The notes beneath the pieces were generated by a model. The model saw only the letters and a program-made list of their open reading frames with translations, did not search any database and had not been told where the DNA came from. From Lineus longissimus (Eukaryota; Nemertea; Pilidiophora; Heteronemertea; Lineidae), in the NCBI RefSeq assembly GCF_910592395.1, contig NC_088315.1, positions 7,320,501 through 7,384,500 on the forward strand: a stretch of 64,000 nt of DNA. Reading direction: 5' to 3'. Positions 49,046-60,673 of this stretch are shown here, one piece after another (position 1 is the first letter of the stretch; the number at the start of each line of letters is the position of its first letter). A program made the position numbers and the translations under genes.

Positions 49046-50239
49046 CTATTTCTTCTGCTGGGCTGAGGCATTGCTCCCTCCTTGGGGTTTGCCTCTCTTT
49101 AGGTTCTTGGGCTGGTAACCTCTGCTCCTCTGCTGAGCATAGTGGGGGCGCGACTGGGCGCCCTTGTGCCAGTCCCCCGACCCAGCGCTGCGTTGGGTAA
49201 AGTTACTACGGTACGCTCCACATCTCTGACCGAAACGCTGACCTCTAGCCGCTGCATTGTGTCGAGGCCCAAAATTTTTCGGGCGAGCTGGCTCGAGACA
49301 AAGTCCTAGCTTCTCCCCTTCGACAATGTCCTTCATTGTTTGTTGGAGGTCAGAGCCGAACAGCAGTGCCGTCTCCTCTTTCACCTTTCCTGCTAGCTTC
49401 TGGGCCCTCTCCGGTAGAACCCGCTTTACAGCCTGCCTTCTGAGCCCGTTAAGCTCGTGCAGTGCGTTGCCAGCAATGGCCAACGCATCCATTGCCAGTC
49501 GGACAGCCAGCCCAGTATCGGGGATCTTCTTGCTTTGTCTGGCCTCGTAGAGAATGTCCACTAACTTTACGATGGGCAAAGCACTCTTGACAATCTTGTT
49601 TCCCACCTTGCTCATAGAGATGTCGAGCATCCTGGGAGATTGTACGATGACGTCCCAGATCTCCTGGTTAATACGCGGATTCACCATACTGGGGCAATTC
49701 TCTGGCCTGACATACTTCTCACAAAGTACCTTTGCCTGCTCGTCCTGCATCCTTGATGAGAACATGTTGTTGATCAGGGTGCCAAACTTTTCCATGATGG
49801 GGGGGCCGACCTCCTCCTCCTGAGCTTTATACGCTTGTAAAAGTTCAAGGAAAAGAGGATCATCCTCAACCTGCTCACTGTCATCGGCACTGCCATCATC
49901 GAGGAGCTTGTCAAGCTCAAAATCCATGTCATCATGGTCATGAAACTCGCCCTCGTCACCGAACTCTTCAGTCAACTCCTGATCTTCCTGCTCCATCTCG
50001 GCAGCCTTCCTCTTCTTACGTCGCACCGAGTCTAACATGTCGTTAGCACTACCCATCGCTGCCGAAGGGGGGGCCTTGCTTTTGTCGGCCATGTTGGGAC
50101 CTGAAAAGTCACAACCTGCAGTGTTAGTTGTCTGCCCATCACATGGTGACCACTTCGAGGAAAACGAGAATTGATGGTTGGGTGCCTTACCCTTGTCATC
50201 GCGGAAAACAGCGTCCGCAAGGTTAAACTCACTATTCAT
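49046..50239 (-). CDS. DIRS ORF1, Gag-like protein
   Basis: 397 codons from the first ATG at 50239. The frame remains open about 59 codons further upstream without an ATG. The N-terminal third has a short basic stretch (RRKKRKAAE) and then a strongly acidic region (EDQELTEEFGDEGEF and following). The middle is a helical, probably structural core (for example LVDILYEARQSKKIPDTG). The C-terminus is rich in R, Q, G and S (ending QGGSNASAQQKK), suited to nucleic-acid binding. There is no CCHC zinc knuckle, as is usual for DIRS ORF1. It is the first gene of the element, 357 bp inside the right terminal repeat. Assignment as Gag rests on position and composition, because ORF1 proteins are poorly conserved. 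Confidence 0.85.
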   Translation of the reverse strand: MNSEFNLADAVFRDDKGKAPNHQFSFSSKWSPCDGQTTNTAGCDFSGPNMADKSKAPPSAAMGSANDMLDSVRRKKRKAAEMEQEDQELTEEFGDEGEFHDHDDMDFELDKLLDDGSADDSEQVEDDPLFLELLQAYKAQEEEVGPPIMEKFGTLINNMFSSRMQDEQAKVLCEKYVRPENCPSMVNPRINQEIWDVIVQSPRMLDISMSKVGNKIVKSALPIVKLVDILYEARQSKKIPDTGLAVRLAMDALAIAGNALHELNGLRRQAVKRVLPERAQKLAGKVKEETALLFGSDLQQTMKDIVEGEKLGLCLEPARPKNFGPRHNAAARGQRFGQRCGAYRSNFTQRSAGSGDWHKGAQSRPHYAQQRSRGYQPKNLKRGKPQGGSNASAQQKK

Positions 50240-50595
50240 AGTGGTAACAGAGTCTTTTGTAGACCAAAGTGACAGTAAACCAGGCTTCTGCTCACGTGTT
50301 TGTAACAAATCGCGGCAAAGTGAAAACGAGGCTGCTGCACTGCGGGCGACCTCTACCCGCGCACGAGTAACGCCACACCAAAAAACGATCACACCAAGTC
50401 GAATAGACTGGACCAAAAGGCGACCGCGGTCCCCCGTGATCTAAAGATACCAACCTGAAAAAACGTGAGCCCCTCTTCGCCGCAGAGAAGAGAACGGCTC
50501 TAAAAAACAATCGAACAAAGAACTCTTAAGAAAAAAGTTGCATCCATCTTGGATCTTGCGCGTCGAATTGCATTCTGGGTTGATATGCGTGCGCA

Positions 50596-50636
50596 TCTCA
50601 TGTAATCTCGTAATGTAGTCAGCTGTTAGGTAGAAT
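50596..50636. repeat. DIRS right inverted terminal repeat
   Basis: Starts TCTCATGTAATCTCGTAATG and ends GTTAGGTAGAAT; exact inverse of 45776-45816. In minus-strand reading this is the 5' terminus, where transcription of the element would begin. The adjoining 50568-50609 is the 42-bp stretch that recurs inverted in the palindromic element at 45579-45620. Confidence 0.95.
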
Positions 50637-53600
50637 GATAAGTTATATTTAATAGACTGAGGCAGTTTAATTTGTTACAAACCTTCAATTGTGAAATTTA
50701 AATTTACGAGATTCCTCGTCTTTAGTTGTGTAAATAGATTTAGTAGTGTCTCCTTCCATCGTATATGAATTTGTCGTGTAATCGATTTTGTAATGAAAGT
50801 TCTACATTTTGATTCATTCAATATAATTGTTGTACCAACTGTCAAAGTTCCCATGCGTTTGAGATTTAATATCTTATTGTTAAGTTAATTATTCTGTAAG
50901 GTTTAAGGACTAGTGAAATTGGTGTCCTGGAAAATCAATGACACAAATTTGAAGTAATATTCATAAAGTTTGAAGTAATATGCGACAAAAAAACAAAGAT
51001 GTAAACTAGTAAGTTGCCAACTGTGGTTGAAACAATAGTTATATTTTCAAGCAGTTCACTCCCCTCGGCTGGGGAGAGTGGTTCATACAGTACCACAAGG
51101 TCCATTCCCTTAAGTTTATTATGAAATGCGGAAAACTCTTAGACTTCGAAGAAGTTGGTGTTGTTAAAAAGGAGCTGTTGATAAACTGACTAAAAGAGTG
51201 TCCTGTTTTCCTTATAAAAACATCTTAGGTAAAACTATCCTATAGTGCGTGAAGAAAGAAAGCTATCATTTCATGCTCTGCACCCCTACTGTGACAATAG
51301 TTCATCTGACAGAGACCCATCCCCATCATTGGCAAGATCGAGTGAGTGCAATCGACAACAATCACCCGCCATCTACAAGCAATACCACTCTAATGCAATT
51401 GACAAAGAATGACAGCCAATTGTTGCCATCGGAGCCACTATTGTCGAGAATGACAAAGGGATCAGAGTAGATTACGGCGGTATCAATGAGCGTTTCTCCT
51501 ACGCCACAATGCGCCGTCTTGCACCATTGACAGGTCCGGTGACCACGTTTTTCTCGCCGTCTTGATGATTATGGGATGTCAGAAGAAGCTGCGGGTGAGA
51601 GTGATGGTTAGACGATGGGGGAAAAAATGTGGTTGTAGCAGGTCGTAGTACAATGGAATCTGTCAGGCCAGAGGTGTTTAAGTGTTTTCTTGGAGATCTT
51701 GGGATGTTATTTGGTCAGGCTGTTCGGGAAAGAGATATTTTAGTGATTGTTTGGAGATTGGTGTATTTCCCAAAAATCTTGGCTGTTTTCGGTCCATCTT
51801 GGCGTCCCAATGAAGACTATTACCCCTGATAATTTTATGATTCCATTTTTCAATCAAAACCGTAAGCAGTTGGTGTCCAAAATACTACACTGAACATTTT
51901 TAGACGTCCTATTGATAGCGACACAGTTCGTAGCTGAAATCCTATTTTTTATGACATCCAGAAACCTTTTCTCATCCTTATCCCAATCCGCCACAAATCC
52001 AACAGCTGGATGTGACACAGAATGATATAACCACAATAGCAAGATCCGATCATTAACAGTAAGGACGTGCCTTGTATTATCCAAAGATACTTAGAATTTT
52101 TTCCACAATCAATCCCTTATTCTCTAACCTTTGCAATCCACCAAGCTGAAAAAAGGAGACAGACGGATGTGACATGCTATGTCATCATCACAATAGCATA
52201 ATAGGATCATTATTAGCGATGGCAAGTCTTGTATATTCAAAAGATACTTCGATTTTTTCTCCCAGAATCCCTGTGTTCTCTCCATCAGATGCTATAATAG
52301 ATGAAAAAAGCAGTCGGCATGTTCTGACATACCATGACACTGAGACAATTGGTGATGTAAGGCTAGATCATTAGGTCCAGGCTGATGTAACTGATATAAA
52401 AAATGCATTTACTCGTCATGTTGTCATGACCCTGTAGTAGGTAGTGGGTATATGATATTTGCTTGTCTTCATTTGGGGTAAGCCTCAAATTAGTAAATAC
52501 CAGGTATCAACTGGAGACATGAATGAAGCGAAGAAAGATTTTCAACGCTTTCTTTCATCATCTTGTGCACCTTCTCTCGTGAGTAAAGTCTATTTCTGTC
52601 CAAGGCAGGTTAAGATCAGTTCAATCAACAGCTCCCGGCTACATTGTTATTGTTTTAATTACCAATCAGTCCAGTAAACTGCCTCAGCAGTTGAAAAAAG
52701 CCTTCATCGATGGTTGGTAATGCTTGGGGCAATGCTGACAGATGGTGATCTTGGTTTGTCTCTCTATGGGCAAGATTTGGTTGATAACAAAACAAAATTG
52801 TTTTCTGCACACTGTGTTGTCTTCACCAGCATTATTTCAGGTGGAAAAAGAATCTGTTCAGTGTCTTCCCTTGGCTTTTGGTTTCAACTTGTTGGCCCCA
52901 CCAGTCTTAAATCGGTGAAACTAGAATAAATGAACAGAAAGAAAAACTTTTTACCCAACTGAAAAATGCGTTGTACAAACAGATACTGGGATGACAAAGT
53001 CTAAATTTTGTCTTTGCCATTGTCGGTGTGTCACCACAACATGTCACACCCGTTTTCGGCTCACAGGTCTTAAAAGCGTTTAAAGCTGAGAACAATGCAA
53101 AGGATAGCTCACATAGTTAACATGTCATAGAAATATGTTGTCATCTTACGGTTCAAGAATTCCAGTCTCAAAGCTTCCAGTCTCAAAGCCACAGTCGTAT
53201 AAAGTAAGAACAATGTTGTACGCAGCACGTTTGAAGCCGATAGATCTTCCTAACGATTACACACAGAACAAATGGTTAACTGCTAATGAACAGGCGGAAA
53301 GTATGTCTTATGAACAGGCGGGTAGTATGTTTTACCAAAGGTAACATTGCTAACTTGTTTGCGCGATTGTTCAATCACAAATGTCATTCCGTATCATTGC
53401 CCTTGCAAATATCACAGATAATGCTAGCTATATATTGTTTGAAATCGGCAGAAGCTAAACTAATTCATTTACCTGTTCCCCTGGAACAATACCAGATTGG
53501 ACCAATCAATGAAGGTATAAGTGCTCAGGTATTGAAAATGCACATAGAATGGACAAGGTGATTGGAACCAGATGCAACGCCAGCGAACATCGAAGACAGA

Positions 53601-55187
53601 AATAAAAAATAGCTCTAGTTGAATCATTCAATTCTCTCGGGCAGATCGAGTCAGTGCAAATACAGAGGTGTCAGGTGGTGAACCACACCCGCTGTGGCAA
53701 TAGAGTTGAAATTCTGCACCATATATCCACTCCAACTCCTATCAGGACTGTGAACCACCAAAATTTAGTCACAAAAAATCTCATACTTTTAAGGCACTGT
53801 GGTTAATTTCAGTGAGACTATCGTTTAACCAATCTATTTGTTGTCTCAACTGCTTTCCAGAATCAAGTAAATATGGGGACCGGATTGTTAGAAAGAAGGT
53901 GTAAAGCAGACCTCAAGAAATTGAGGATTGACAATATTCTGACTGGTTAAGTGGAATATAGTGGTATTCTGTGATCATCTTCAAAGTTTCATTCAAATAG
54001 AAAACTTCATTGAGCAACTTATCAGCATTCCTGTATCGTAATTAACAGTATCGCTCACGAAAAAAAGAAGAAACGTCAAACAGAACATGCCTTTCTTCAC
54101 CGAGAAACAAGTGTGAGCAACAAAAGATATTTCTTTTGCGTACAAAGGCAAATTCATCCCAAGACTGGCCAAAGGCAAATAGCATTCTTGTTCAATCGGC
54201 AAACGTGTGAAAAAACACTATCGCACCACTTTGAGTTAACTCAGACAATTCTTGCCAGTGCTAAACAGACAAAGCTTTTGACCATTAGAAAGATAATCTT
54301 CAAAGAAGAAGAAGGAATTCCTTTGAATGGTATTTCCATTTGTTTCTGGAGGTGTTTAGATGTTGGTGTGTTTTTCATGATCTTGGCGATGTTTTCGAGA
54401 GTTGGTGGATGATGTTGTTGTCTGTGGAGAACATCTTTGTTGTTTTCTTGGCGGAAATACTGGCTACGATTGTTTTCAAGTGGCTAATGGTTGTTTTTAA
54501 TGTATTGTACACACACCAAGCACGAAATGCCACTGCTTTGCATATGATGTAATCTCAAAGCTAACGATATTTACTACAATGAGCTGGTCCTAATAAGGAG
54601 TTTGCACTAATGATTGGATGCCTTTAACCCACTTCTTGTAAAATGTTGGCAAAGAGCCTAATTGTAGTGGTTTACCTGGCTATCTCTGAAATGATTTATG
54701 TGGTTTTTACAGGTTTTGTAGTAAATACCTGACATTGTTCATCAGTTTCCTAACATACACACAACAGCTGACCACGAATACCAGATGCAGGAATTCTAAA
54801 CCATCACTGAAACTCGTTGTAACGTTTACGAACGCTTGTTAAGCTTGCTAAAACCAAGCACAGTTGTTTAATTTTAGGATTGTGTTAAATTTCTGAGCAC
54901 TGTACAGTTAATTATTTTCTTAAAATATGTTTGTTCTTGCACTAGATGCATCCCTTTCAGCTAAGATGCTGTGGAGAAAACTGGACAGTGATAGACCTGC
55001 TGTTAGGAATGAGTGGCCTATTCCTTACTCATCAAATAACCTGACACATAGCAAATTTGGAGGTTTGAATTCACCACTGGCCCAAATATTTGTTGGTCTA
55101 GGGATCTTGAGATGCCTGTGCATAAATTAAAGATCAGACTCCGCTATGGCAGGGAACCATTGAAGTTTCACGTTCTCTCGCCTCAGT
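50637..55187. other. non-coding sequence, no gene recognised
   Basis: Unique AT-rich DNA with short chance frames. At 53284-53331 a 24-bp unit (ATGAACAGGCGG(A/G)(A/T)AGTATG) is duplicated in tandem, and near 53160 CCAGTCTCAAAGC is duplicated. Both lie within a 69-codon frame (53135-53344, + strand, true ATG). In-frame duplications in a short open frame are mildly suggestive of coding, but no domain or splice site supports it. Confidence 0.35.
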
Positions 55188-55775
55188 CTATCTCAACCTG
55201 CCCAATGGAGAATGGGTATTTTGGCTGATCGGGAGAACCTGTGGTTCCAAAAAGCGAAAAGTTACCTTTAAAGTCCTACATTTCAAGTCCATTTCATCAA
55301 AGCTGACACCAAAACTCTGTTTAGAAACTGCACAATATGTACACTTGATTTCAGCCAATTCGAAATGCATAACAGGTGAATTCTGAATCGCTTGTCTATT
55401 CTGAGGTTGACAGCGAGATCTCCTCGGGTTGGCCCTGGAACCCATTATCTTCCAACTTCTCAAAAAGCATTTTGCATAATTTAAATCGTGTTCACCTCCT
55501 AATGCAAGGTGATCAGAGAGTGTGACTTGCCATTCAGGAAGGTTTATAAAAGATTCAGTAGCGCCATCGAACTCGCCAAGAAAAGGAATCAAAAAGTGTG
55601 GCCATAATTGTGGCGAGGCAAAAAATCTTGTGGCCAGGTTCGAGGTGTGAATTAGAATCGTTGCTGAAAAAATGAAGAAAGCTGCGATAATGGTGTTTAT
55701 TATGTGATTCTTTTCCCGTATTTGAATAGGATCCCATTTAGCCTGGAGTGGGGTCGGTTCTAGGTGTGGCTCCAC
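55188..55775 (-). CDS. unsupported 195-codon open frame
   Basis: This is the longest open frame outside the DIRS element. It starts at a GTG; the first ATG-like Met is well inside (about residue 110, MGSRANPRRSR). A hydrophobic stretch near residues 27-42 (IINTIIAAFFIFSATIL) could be membrane-spanning. A frame this long is somewhat rarer than expected by chance at this base composition. However, codon use is not clearly biased, no family is recognisable, and no splice sites or upstream promoter were found. Treat as hypothetical, with chance or an exon of an unknown gene as the alternatives. Confidence 0.15.
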   Translation of the reverse strand: MEPHLEPTPLQAKWDPIQIREKNHIINTIIAAFFIFSATILIHTSNLATRFFASPQLWPHFLIPFLGEFDGATESFINLPEWQVTLSDHLALGGEHDLNYAKCFLRSWKIMGSRANPRRSRCQPQNRQAIQNSPVMHFELAEIKCTYCAVSKQSFGVSFDEMDLKCRTLKVTFRFLEPQVLPISQNTHSPLGRLR

Positions 55776-57000
55776 GATTGAAGAATTGGAGGACTCCAGG
55801 CATGGTCGGCATTTCTATCGAAAATGATGAAGCAAAAATAAAAAGATGGGCTGCGATTATCGTTGGGTGGAAAGTCTGTTTGCTGGGAGATGTCTTTTGA
55901 ATTACTTATGATTTGGGACGGCTATTTGACGAATAAAAATATCTCCGTTATTATTCTTTAGGATTTTAGCAGCTGAGAGAAATCAGGAAAGAAATGGGGC
56001 ATTGAGTTATTGATCGAATAGTTTCACCTGGGTGTCTTGAAAAAAGTTTGTCAGGGCGATTATAGTTTGTCAGGGCAATTATTACTAAATTACACTAATA
56101 TAAAGATACTGGTACAGGCAACTTTCTTGTATGGTAGAGTCCAAATCACAATTGACACCCCGTAAATCGCGTCAGTGGCACGTCAGTGACGCACTACCCA
56201 GCGCATATACGTAAAACACAGAGAGATAAGCACGTCATTGGTATAAGTTGCGCGAAACAGGACGGATCTCATTTGTGACTTGGACTGTAGTGCTTATGAT
56301 TGGCCAATCTAGAGTATTGTAAATTGATAATGTGAAATCAATCACTCTGCTCTGAATTTGAGAAATTCTCAAGTTTTGTTTTGAAAGCGTTTCTTCTTTT
56401 ATCTACTTAGCAGAATAACATGACCAGTCCAGGTTCAAGCTGTTGTGGCAAAAACGCTCTATGACTAAGCTCGAATTGACAAGTCCAGCTATTATTAGCG
56501 ATACCTTTTTATTTCTCGTTGGCCTTGGGGAGAAGAGAAAAGGTTCTTCTATTGAATGAAAGAGCGGGAGGTTTCATCTAGGAGTGTCGAAGTGCTAATG
56601 GGCATCAAAGGGGGTTGGGGGAGAGACAGTTGTGCCATCAAAATAGGACAGTGCACAGTAATGCACACAAAGACTATTATGGTACTGAGGCTATAAGTGT
56701 ACCACCTTGCCTTATAGTTGTTGTATCTTGCTTTACGACTTCAGAGATTTGAAAAAGTCAAATTTAAGTCTGTGTAATTCTGCCTTTCTCACAAGTCTGA
56801 TGTTTCTTTGATCTATTTGATGGAATCAACTAATCTGCTGAATAATGTAGAAGTCGGGTCTCAATGTCTTAAAGGTAAACTGGGCAGAGATATTCAAATA
56901 TTTTTGTGTTATCATACTAAGATTGAAGACTGTTTGTCTGTTTGTCTGTTCCTCCACCCTTCCCAAGTGGACAATAGGATGACCCAAAGGTTACCATGAG
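55776..57000. other. non-coding sequence
   Basis: Nothing recognisable beyond short chance frames and a (TGTC/TGTT)n run near 56930-56950. Confidence 0.4.
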
Positions 57001-57260
57001 GGGTGGAATTTGTCTAGGTTAAAAACCATAAGTGGTGTGATGTTCACCAAACTTGACTCGTATGTAGACTGGTGAGATTAAATTTGTCAAATGGCAAGGT
57101 CATTAGTGGCACCAACTTTTTGAAATATTCAATATCTCCTTGGCTCTTGGTCATAGACTCACCAAACTTGGCCTACATGTAAATCAAATCATGATCTAAG
57201 TCATTCTGCAGAGTCAACTTTGGCTAAGGTCAAGGTCCTTAATTTATTATTTTGAAGTTA
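57001..57260. repeat. probable degenerate dispersed-repeat fragment
   Basis: TCACCAAACTTGACTCGTATGTAGA (57048-57072) and TCACCAAACTTGGCCTACATGTAAA (57160-57184) repeat at a spacing of about 112 bp. Both follow CATA(A/G) text, and each is followed by a CAAGGTC-type motif. This phrasing resembles the bodies of the AGCTCACC-head repeats (TTGGTACACATGTACC, AAGGTCA). It is likely an old fragment of a related repeat. Confidence 0.4.
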
Positions 57261-57545
57261 AGGTACTGTTGCGATAATCTCAGACATTTCTTTAGTCAAG
57301 TAAAGTTGCTGTTAAAAGATTTCAAGATCTCATGGTTTCAAACTGCTTTTCAGGCGGCAGAATAGCTTTAGTTGGTTTCAATGAGAAATTATCCCACCTG
57401 GCCATTGATACAGAAGATTGAGTAAAAATCATTTGTAAGAACTACACACTTCCTGCTTAAGATTACTTTTTATGACAACCTGGGAAATCGTAGGAGCAAA
57501 AAATGGAGAAACCTGTATCTTTTTACGTTGAAGGAATAACAATAC
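57261..57545. other. non-coding sequence
   Basis: No feature identified. Confidence 0.4.
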
Positions 57546-57690
57546 TGCTTCTACTGATGTATTCTACGTTGCTTTGTCCCGCGTAATGGACGGCTGCAAG
57601 GGGCCAATTAAAGTCGGAAATCTAATTACCAATTTTATGCTAATGAGTGAAAACAAGGAAGCGTTTAGACCGGAAACATCACGTTTGAGT
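57546..57690. promoter_or_regulatory. candidate conserved regulatory patch
   Basis: GGGGCCAATTAAAGTCGG, AATCTAATTACCAATTTTAT and ATGCTAAT (POU-like) follow one another within 60 bp. The surrounding 150 bp is more GC-rich and less repetitive than its neighbourhood. It reads through as an open frame of 63 codons, but the motif grammar looks regulatory. Inference only. Confidence 0.25.
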
Positions 57691-59933
57691 TTTCCTGGTA
57701 AAAAACGCATACGCCAAAAGATGAATGGAGAAACTGTAACGTTGTTTCTATTATGCCAGGTATAGCTTTCCCGCTGTGCCGATACGTTTCAAATGATCGC
57801 AAAGAATGAGTAATTTTTTCTTCCACTGTTCTTAAGTGCACTGAAAGGTGATAAGGTTTTTTTTACACGGTCGGATTTTTTCTCAGTTGTTTTACATTAG
57901 AGCTTTAAATTTAATTGGAAAGCGATCAGAAATATCTTGCAGCAGGAAATGCTTTTGTTTCAGGTTATGCTTTTGGCTCATGCAAAGCGGGGCAGATGTG
58001 GATTTTTTCAGTCGATTTCGCGTTTATAACTTCTAAATCAGTTGCACCTTCGCTTCCGCTGTTGGTTTTCCCGAACGTATCGATAACAATCGCGCGATTT
58101 TCTACCTATACTTTCGCCTTTACTTTGGGAATAAAGTAAAATGAATTGTGGAAGTGAGAATGTAATAGATTTCTACACAATTCTCATATCCATATTCTTG
58201 TATTCCCGTTTAAACTACAAACAAGACATCCCAACCTGAAGCATACGCAACTTTCCCTCAAAAGCCGTGGACAATCAATTTCATAATTTTAATATTTAAC
58301 CTCAAAAGAAACTTGTTCGTCACATCCTTGTGTTTGTAATTAAGAGATAATTAACTTTACAGATGAAACAATCTCATCTCATATAGGATATAATTACTTC
58401 ATTTCATAAATAAGATAATTTGAACGCGCCTATGCATATTAATTCTACTCGAGTTGACAAGCACCGTGGCTTCGAATGAATGGAAAAGGAAATGTTGTAA
58501 GATTATCTGAATGGTGCATGAATCCTGTTATTTGCTGATATCTAGAGCTGTTAACCCACAGAAACTCATTCTATTCACTTATACACTCTATTCACTTATG
58601 AGTGAGTTCTTAATACATTGGTTATGTTCATTAATCAACATCAGAAATATGTATGCAAAATTCGATTTGATTATTACTTGACATGTTTACATCGAGTAAA
58701 CAATCAATAATTTGAAAAGTGGGTGCCTTTATAATACAAATTCACTGAAATATTAGTCATAATGGCCTCTTATTCTCACCCGAAATTAAAAGGGGTGATC
58801 TTTTCCAAATTTTATGCATACAAGTAGTTCCTCTGTGTTAAGTACTCTGCAATCGAGGGATTTAAATTTCTGCTGCTTGCAATTTAAAGTGAATGTGACA
58901 GTATTCACTGGTTTTATTTGCTGCGGTCATTGCAGGTATCTACCATGACCTACAATCATGGTCACATGTGACAAAAATCTCTCATTTGTGCTGGAGATGT
59001 ACCTGCTACATGAGTTTGGTGACCGAGTGACCTGCAATTGTAATCAAACCCCACCGATTACAAAAATTGGTTGTTTACTGGGCGCTTGACTGATCAATAG
59101 AGCCTCGAGCAATAATTGTCCTCAATCAAAACACAAACCTAACACACTTTCTCATAGCATCACATCATTGTTATCCTTGGTATCTTTATGTAAGAAATAT
59201 CGGGTGAGGGTGTTGTCTTTGGCAGGGAGGATAAACAACAGACACAGACAGTGGTGGAAGGAGTGTTCCTCTGTTCAACATATTCAACAGTCTTTAGGAG
59301 TGTAGTGTTGGCACTAAAACCTAAAAGGGAGAAAGGAATGTTCCCTTATGTATGCTACAGATTTGAGGAGTGTCGGTTAAAGAAACCGACTACTGTGCAT
59401 TTTGTAAAAGAGTTTGATTCATAGACACCGTAACGGTAATCTCAATCAGATTTTCTTTCTGTTTTTGTGGTGATTACATTCAAAAGTGAAAAGCACGGAA
59501 ATAAAAGGCCTACCAATATTTCTGGGTCTTCAGTAGTTCCCATCGTACCCTGCTCTTCAGTCGCTTACATGAATGAGAAGATAGCCAGAATGAGAAAAAA
59601 ACTGGCTGAGATTTTGAACAATCGCGGCTAACCAGACAGTTTCTAATCAATAACCGATCCGTAAACTCTGGCATTCCGAAGCACCATTGTCTTATACCAT
59701 GTTTACACGGTTTACAAGCTACGCCAGATTTCGCTCGCTTTAAGAATGATGAATTATCTTCGGCTCAGGTGAACAAATAATTATTTACTACCAGGGAGTT
59801 GTAGTGGTGAGGTTTGTTCACGCTAACTATTTATCAGAAGACGCTGTTGTAATAGAATTTGTAGAATAATGGTCTGGATCGAGTTGCTGATAACCTGCAA
59901 GTTGGGGTTTTTGACAACAATGTGTTCCTTTCG
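57691..59933. other. non-coding sequence, homeodomain-motif patch
   Basis: No gene. At 58330-58460 there are four TAATTA-type cores (GTAATTAAG, ATAATTAAC, ATAATTACT, ATTAATTC) within about 110 bp, again enhancer-like but unproven. Confidence 0.35.
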
Positions 59934-60135
59934 TTCTGGTCAATATTCTTACTTTGGTTAGCATTCTGGTCAAATCTGCTTGCACTGGTTGCCATTCTGG
60001 TCAAATCTGCTTGCACTGGTTGCCATTCTGGTCAAATCTGCTTGCACTGGTTGCCATTCTGGTCAAATCTGCTTACACTGGTTGCCATTCTGGTCAAGTC
60101 TACTTACTTTGGTTGCCATTTTGGTCAAATCTACT
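59934..60135. repeat. 31-bp minisatellite
   Basis: Five to six tandem copies of a 31-bp unit (TCTGGTCAAATCTGCTTGCA + CTGGTTGCCAT), with copy starts at 59965, 59996 and every 31 bp after. The central copies are identical and the edge copies are diverged (CTTACTTTGGTTGCCAT). Since 31 is not a multiple of 3, the three + frames carry the same peptide text in rotation, which explains the overlapping open frames. Confidence 0.93.
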
Positions 60136-60673
60136 AATGAAATTTTTTTTTCAACATCATCATTCAGTCCCAATCCTATGATAAACGAAAGACCTTGATA
60201 ATCTACCAAAGGCGTTCAAAACACGAACACCTCGCTTTCCCAAATAAGATAAAATCAGATATTGGACAACCTGATATTTTCTATAATTCCAAGTCATGCA
60301 TACCAAGATAACTTCACTCTGTTCAATCAATTGAATTCTCTGATAGCATTTTCAGGTTCGTGTAGCCCAGAAGGAAATTAATCAAAAAAGGTCAAAATAG
60401 TTTTCAAGAATTCAGAAGATTAGTTTTTTGGTATGCTAGAGGATGTTGCACACATGGGTGGACACATCTTTAGAATATACCTAGTATCTGCACTATGGTA
60501 TGTCTTCTGCTTTATGTGGTAAGTATCGAAAATGTTGTAAAAGTGGAGTTTAAAAAGGAGATATTCTGTAGCTTGGAGAAACAAAGTGATGAATGCCTTG
60601 TAAGGTGGGTCACCAAATGTGTGATACTTTAAATGTTATATTTACGCCTTCACATTCTTTTCATCTTTACATT
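60136..60673. other. non-coding sequence
   Basis: No feature identified between the two minisatellites. Confidence 0.4.

Larger units (their letters stand above)
45776..50636 (-). mobile_element. DIRS-type tyrosine-recombinase retrotransposon
   Basis: A 4861-bp element bounded by perfect 41-bp inverted terminal repeats (45776-45816 and 50596-50636). It encodes, in order on the minus strand, a Gag-like protein, reverse transcriptase/RNase H and a tyrosine recombinase. DIRS elements replicate through a circular intermediate that the recombinase integrates, so they lack target-site duplications and integrase. Consistent with that, no flanking duplication is visible. All three frames are uninterrupted and the terminal repeats are identical, so the insertion is probably recent. 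The class is secure from gene order and catalytic motifs; the family name within DIRS is not assigned. Confidence 0.95.

Noticed and set aside
50292-50510. 72-codon minus-strand frame upstream of gag
   Set aside because: Lies in the 5' leader of the DIRS element, overlaps the gag frame and has no conserved feature; possibly an incidental upstream ORF.
59834-60198. Overlapping 60-75-codon frames reading LVAILVKSACTGCHSG-like text
   Set aside because: 31-bp minisatellite read in rotating frames.
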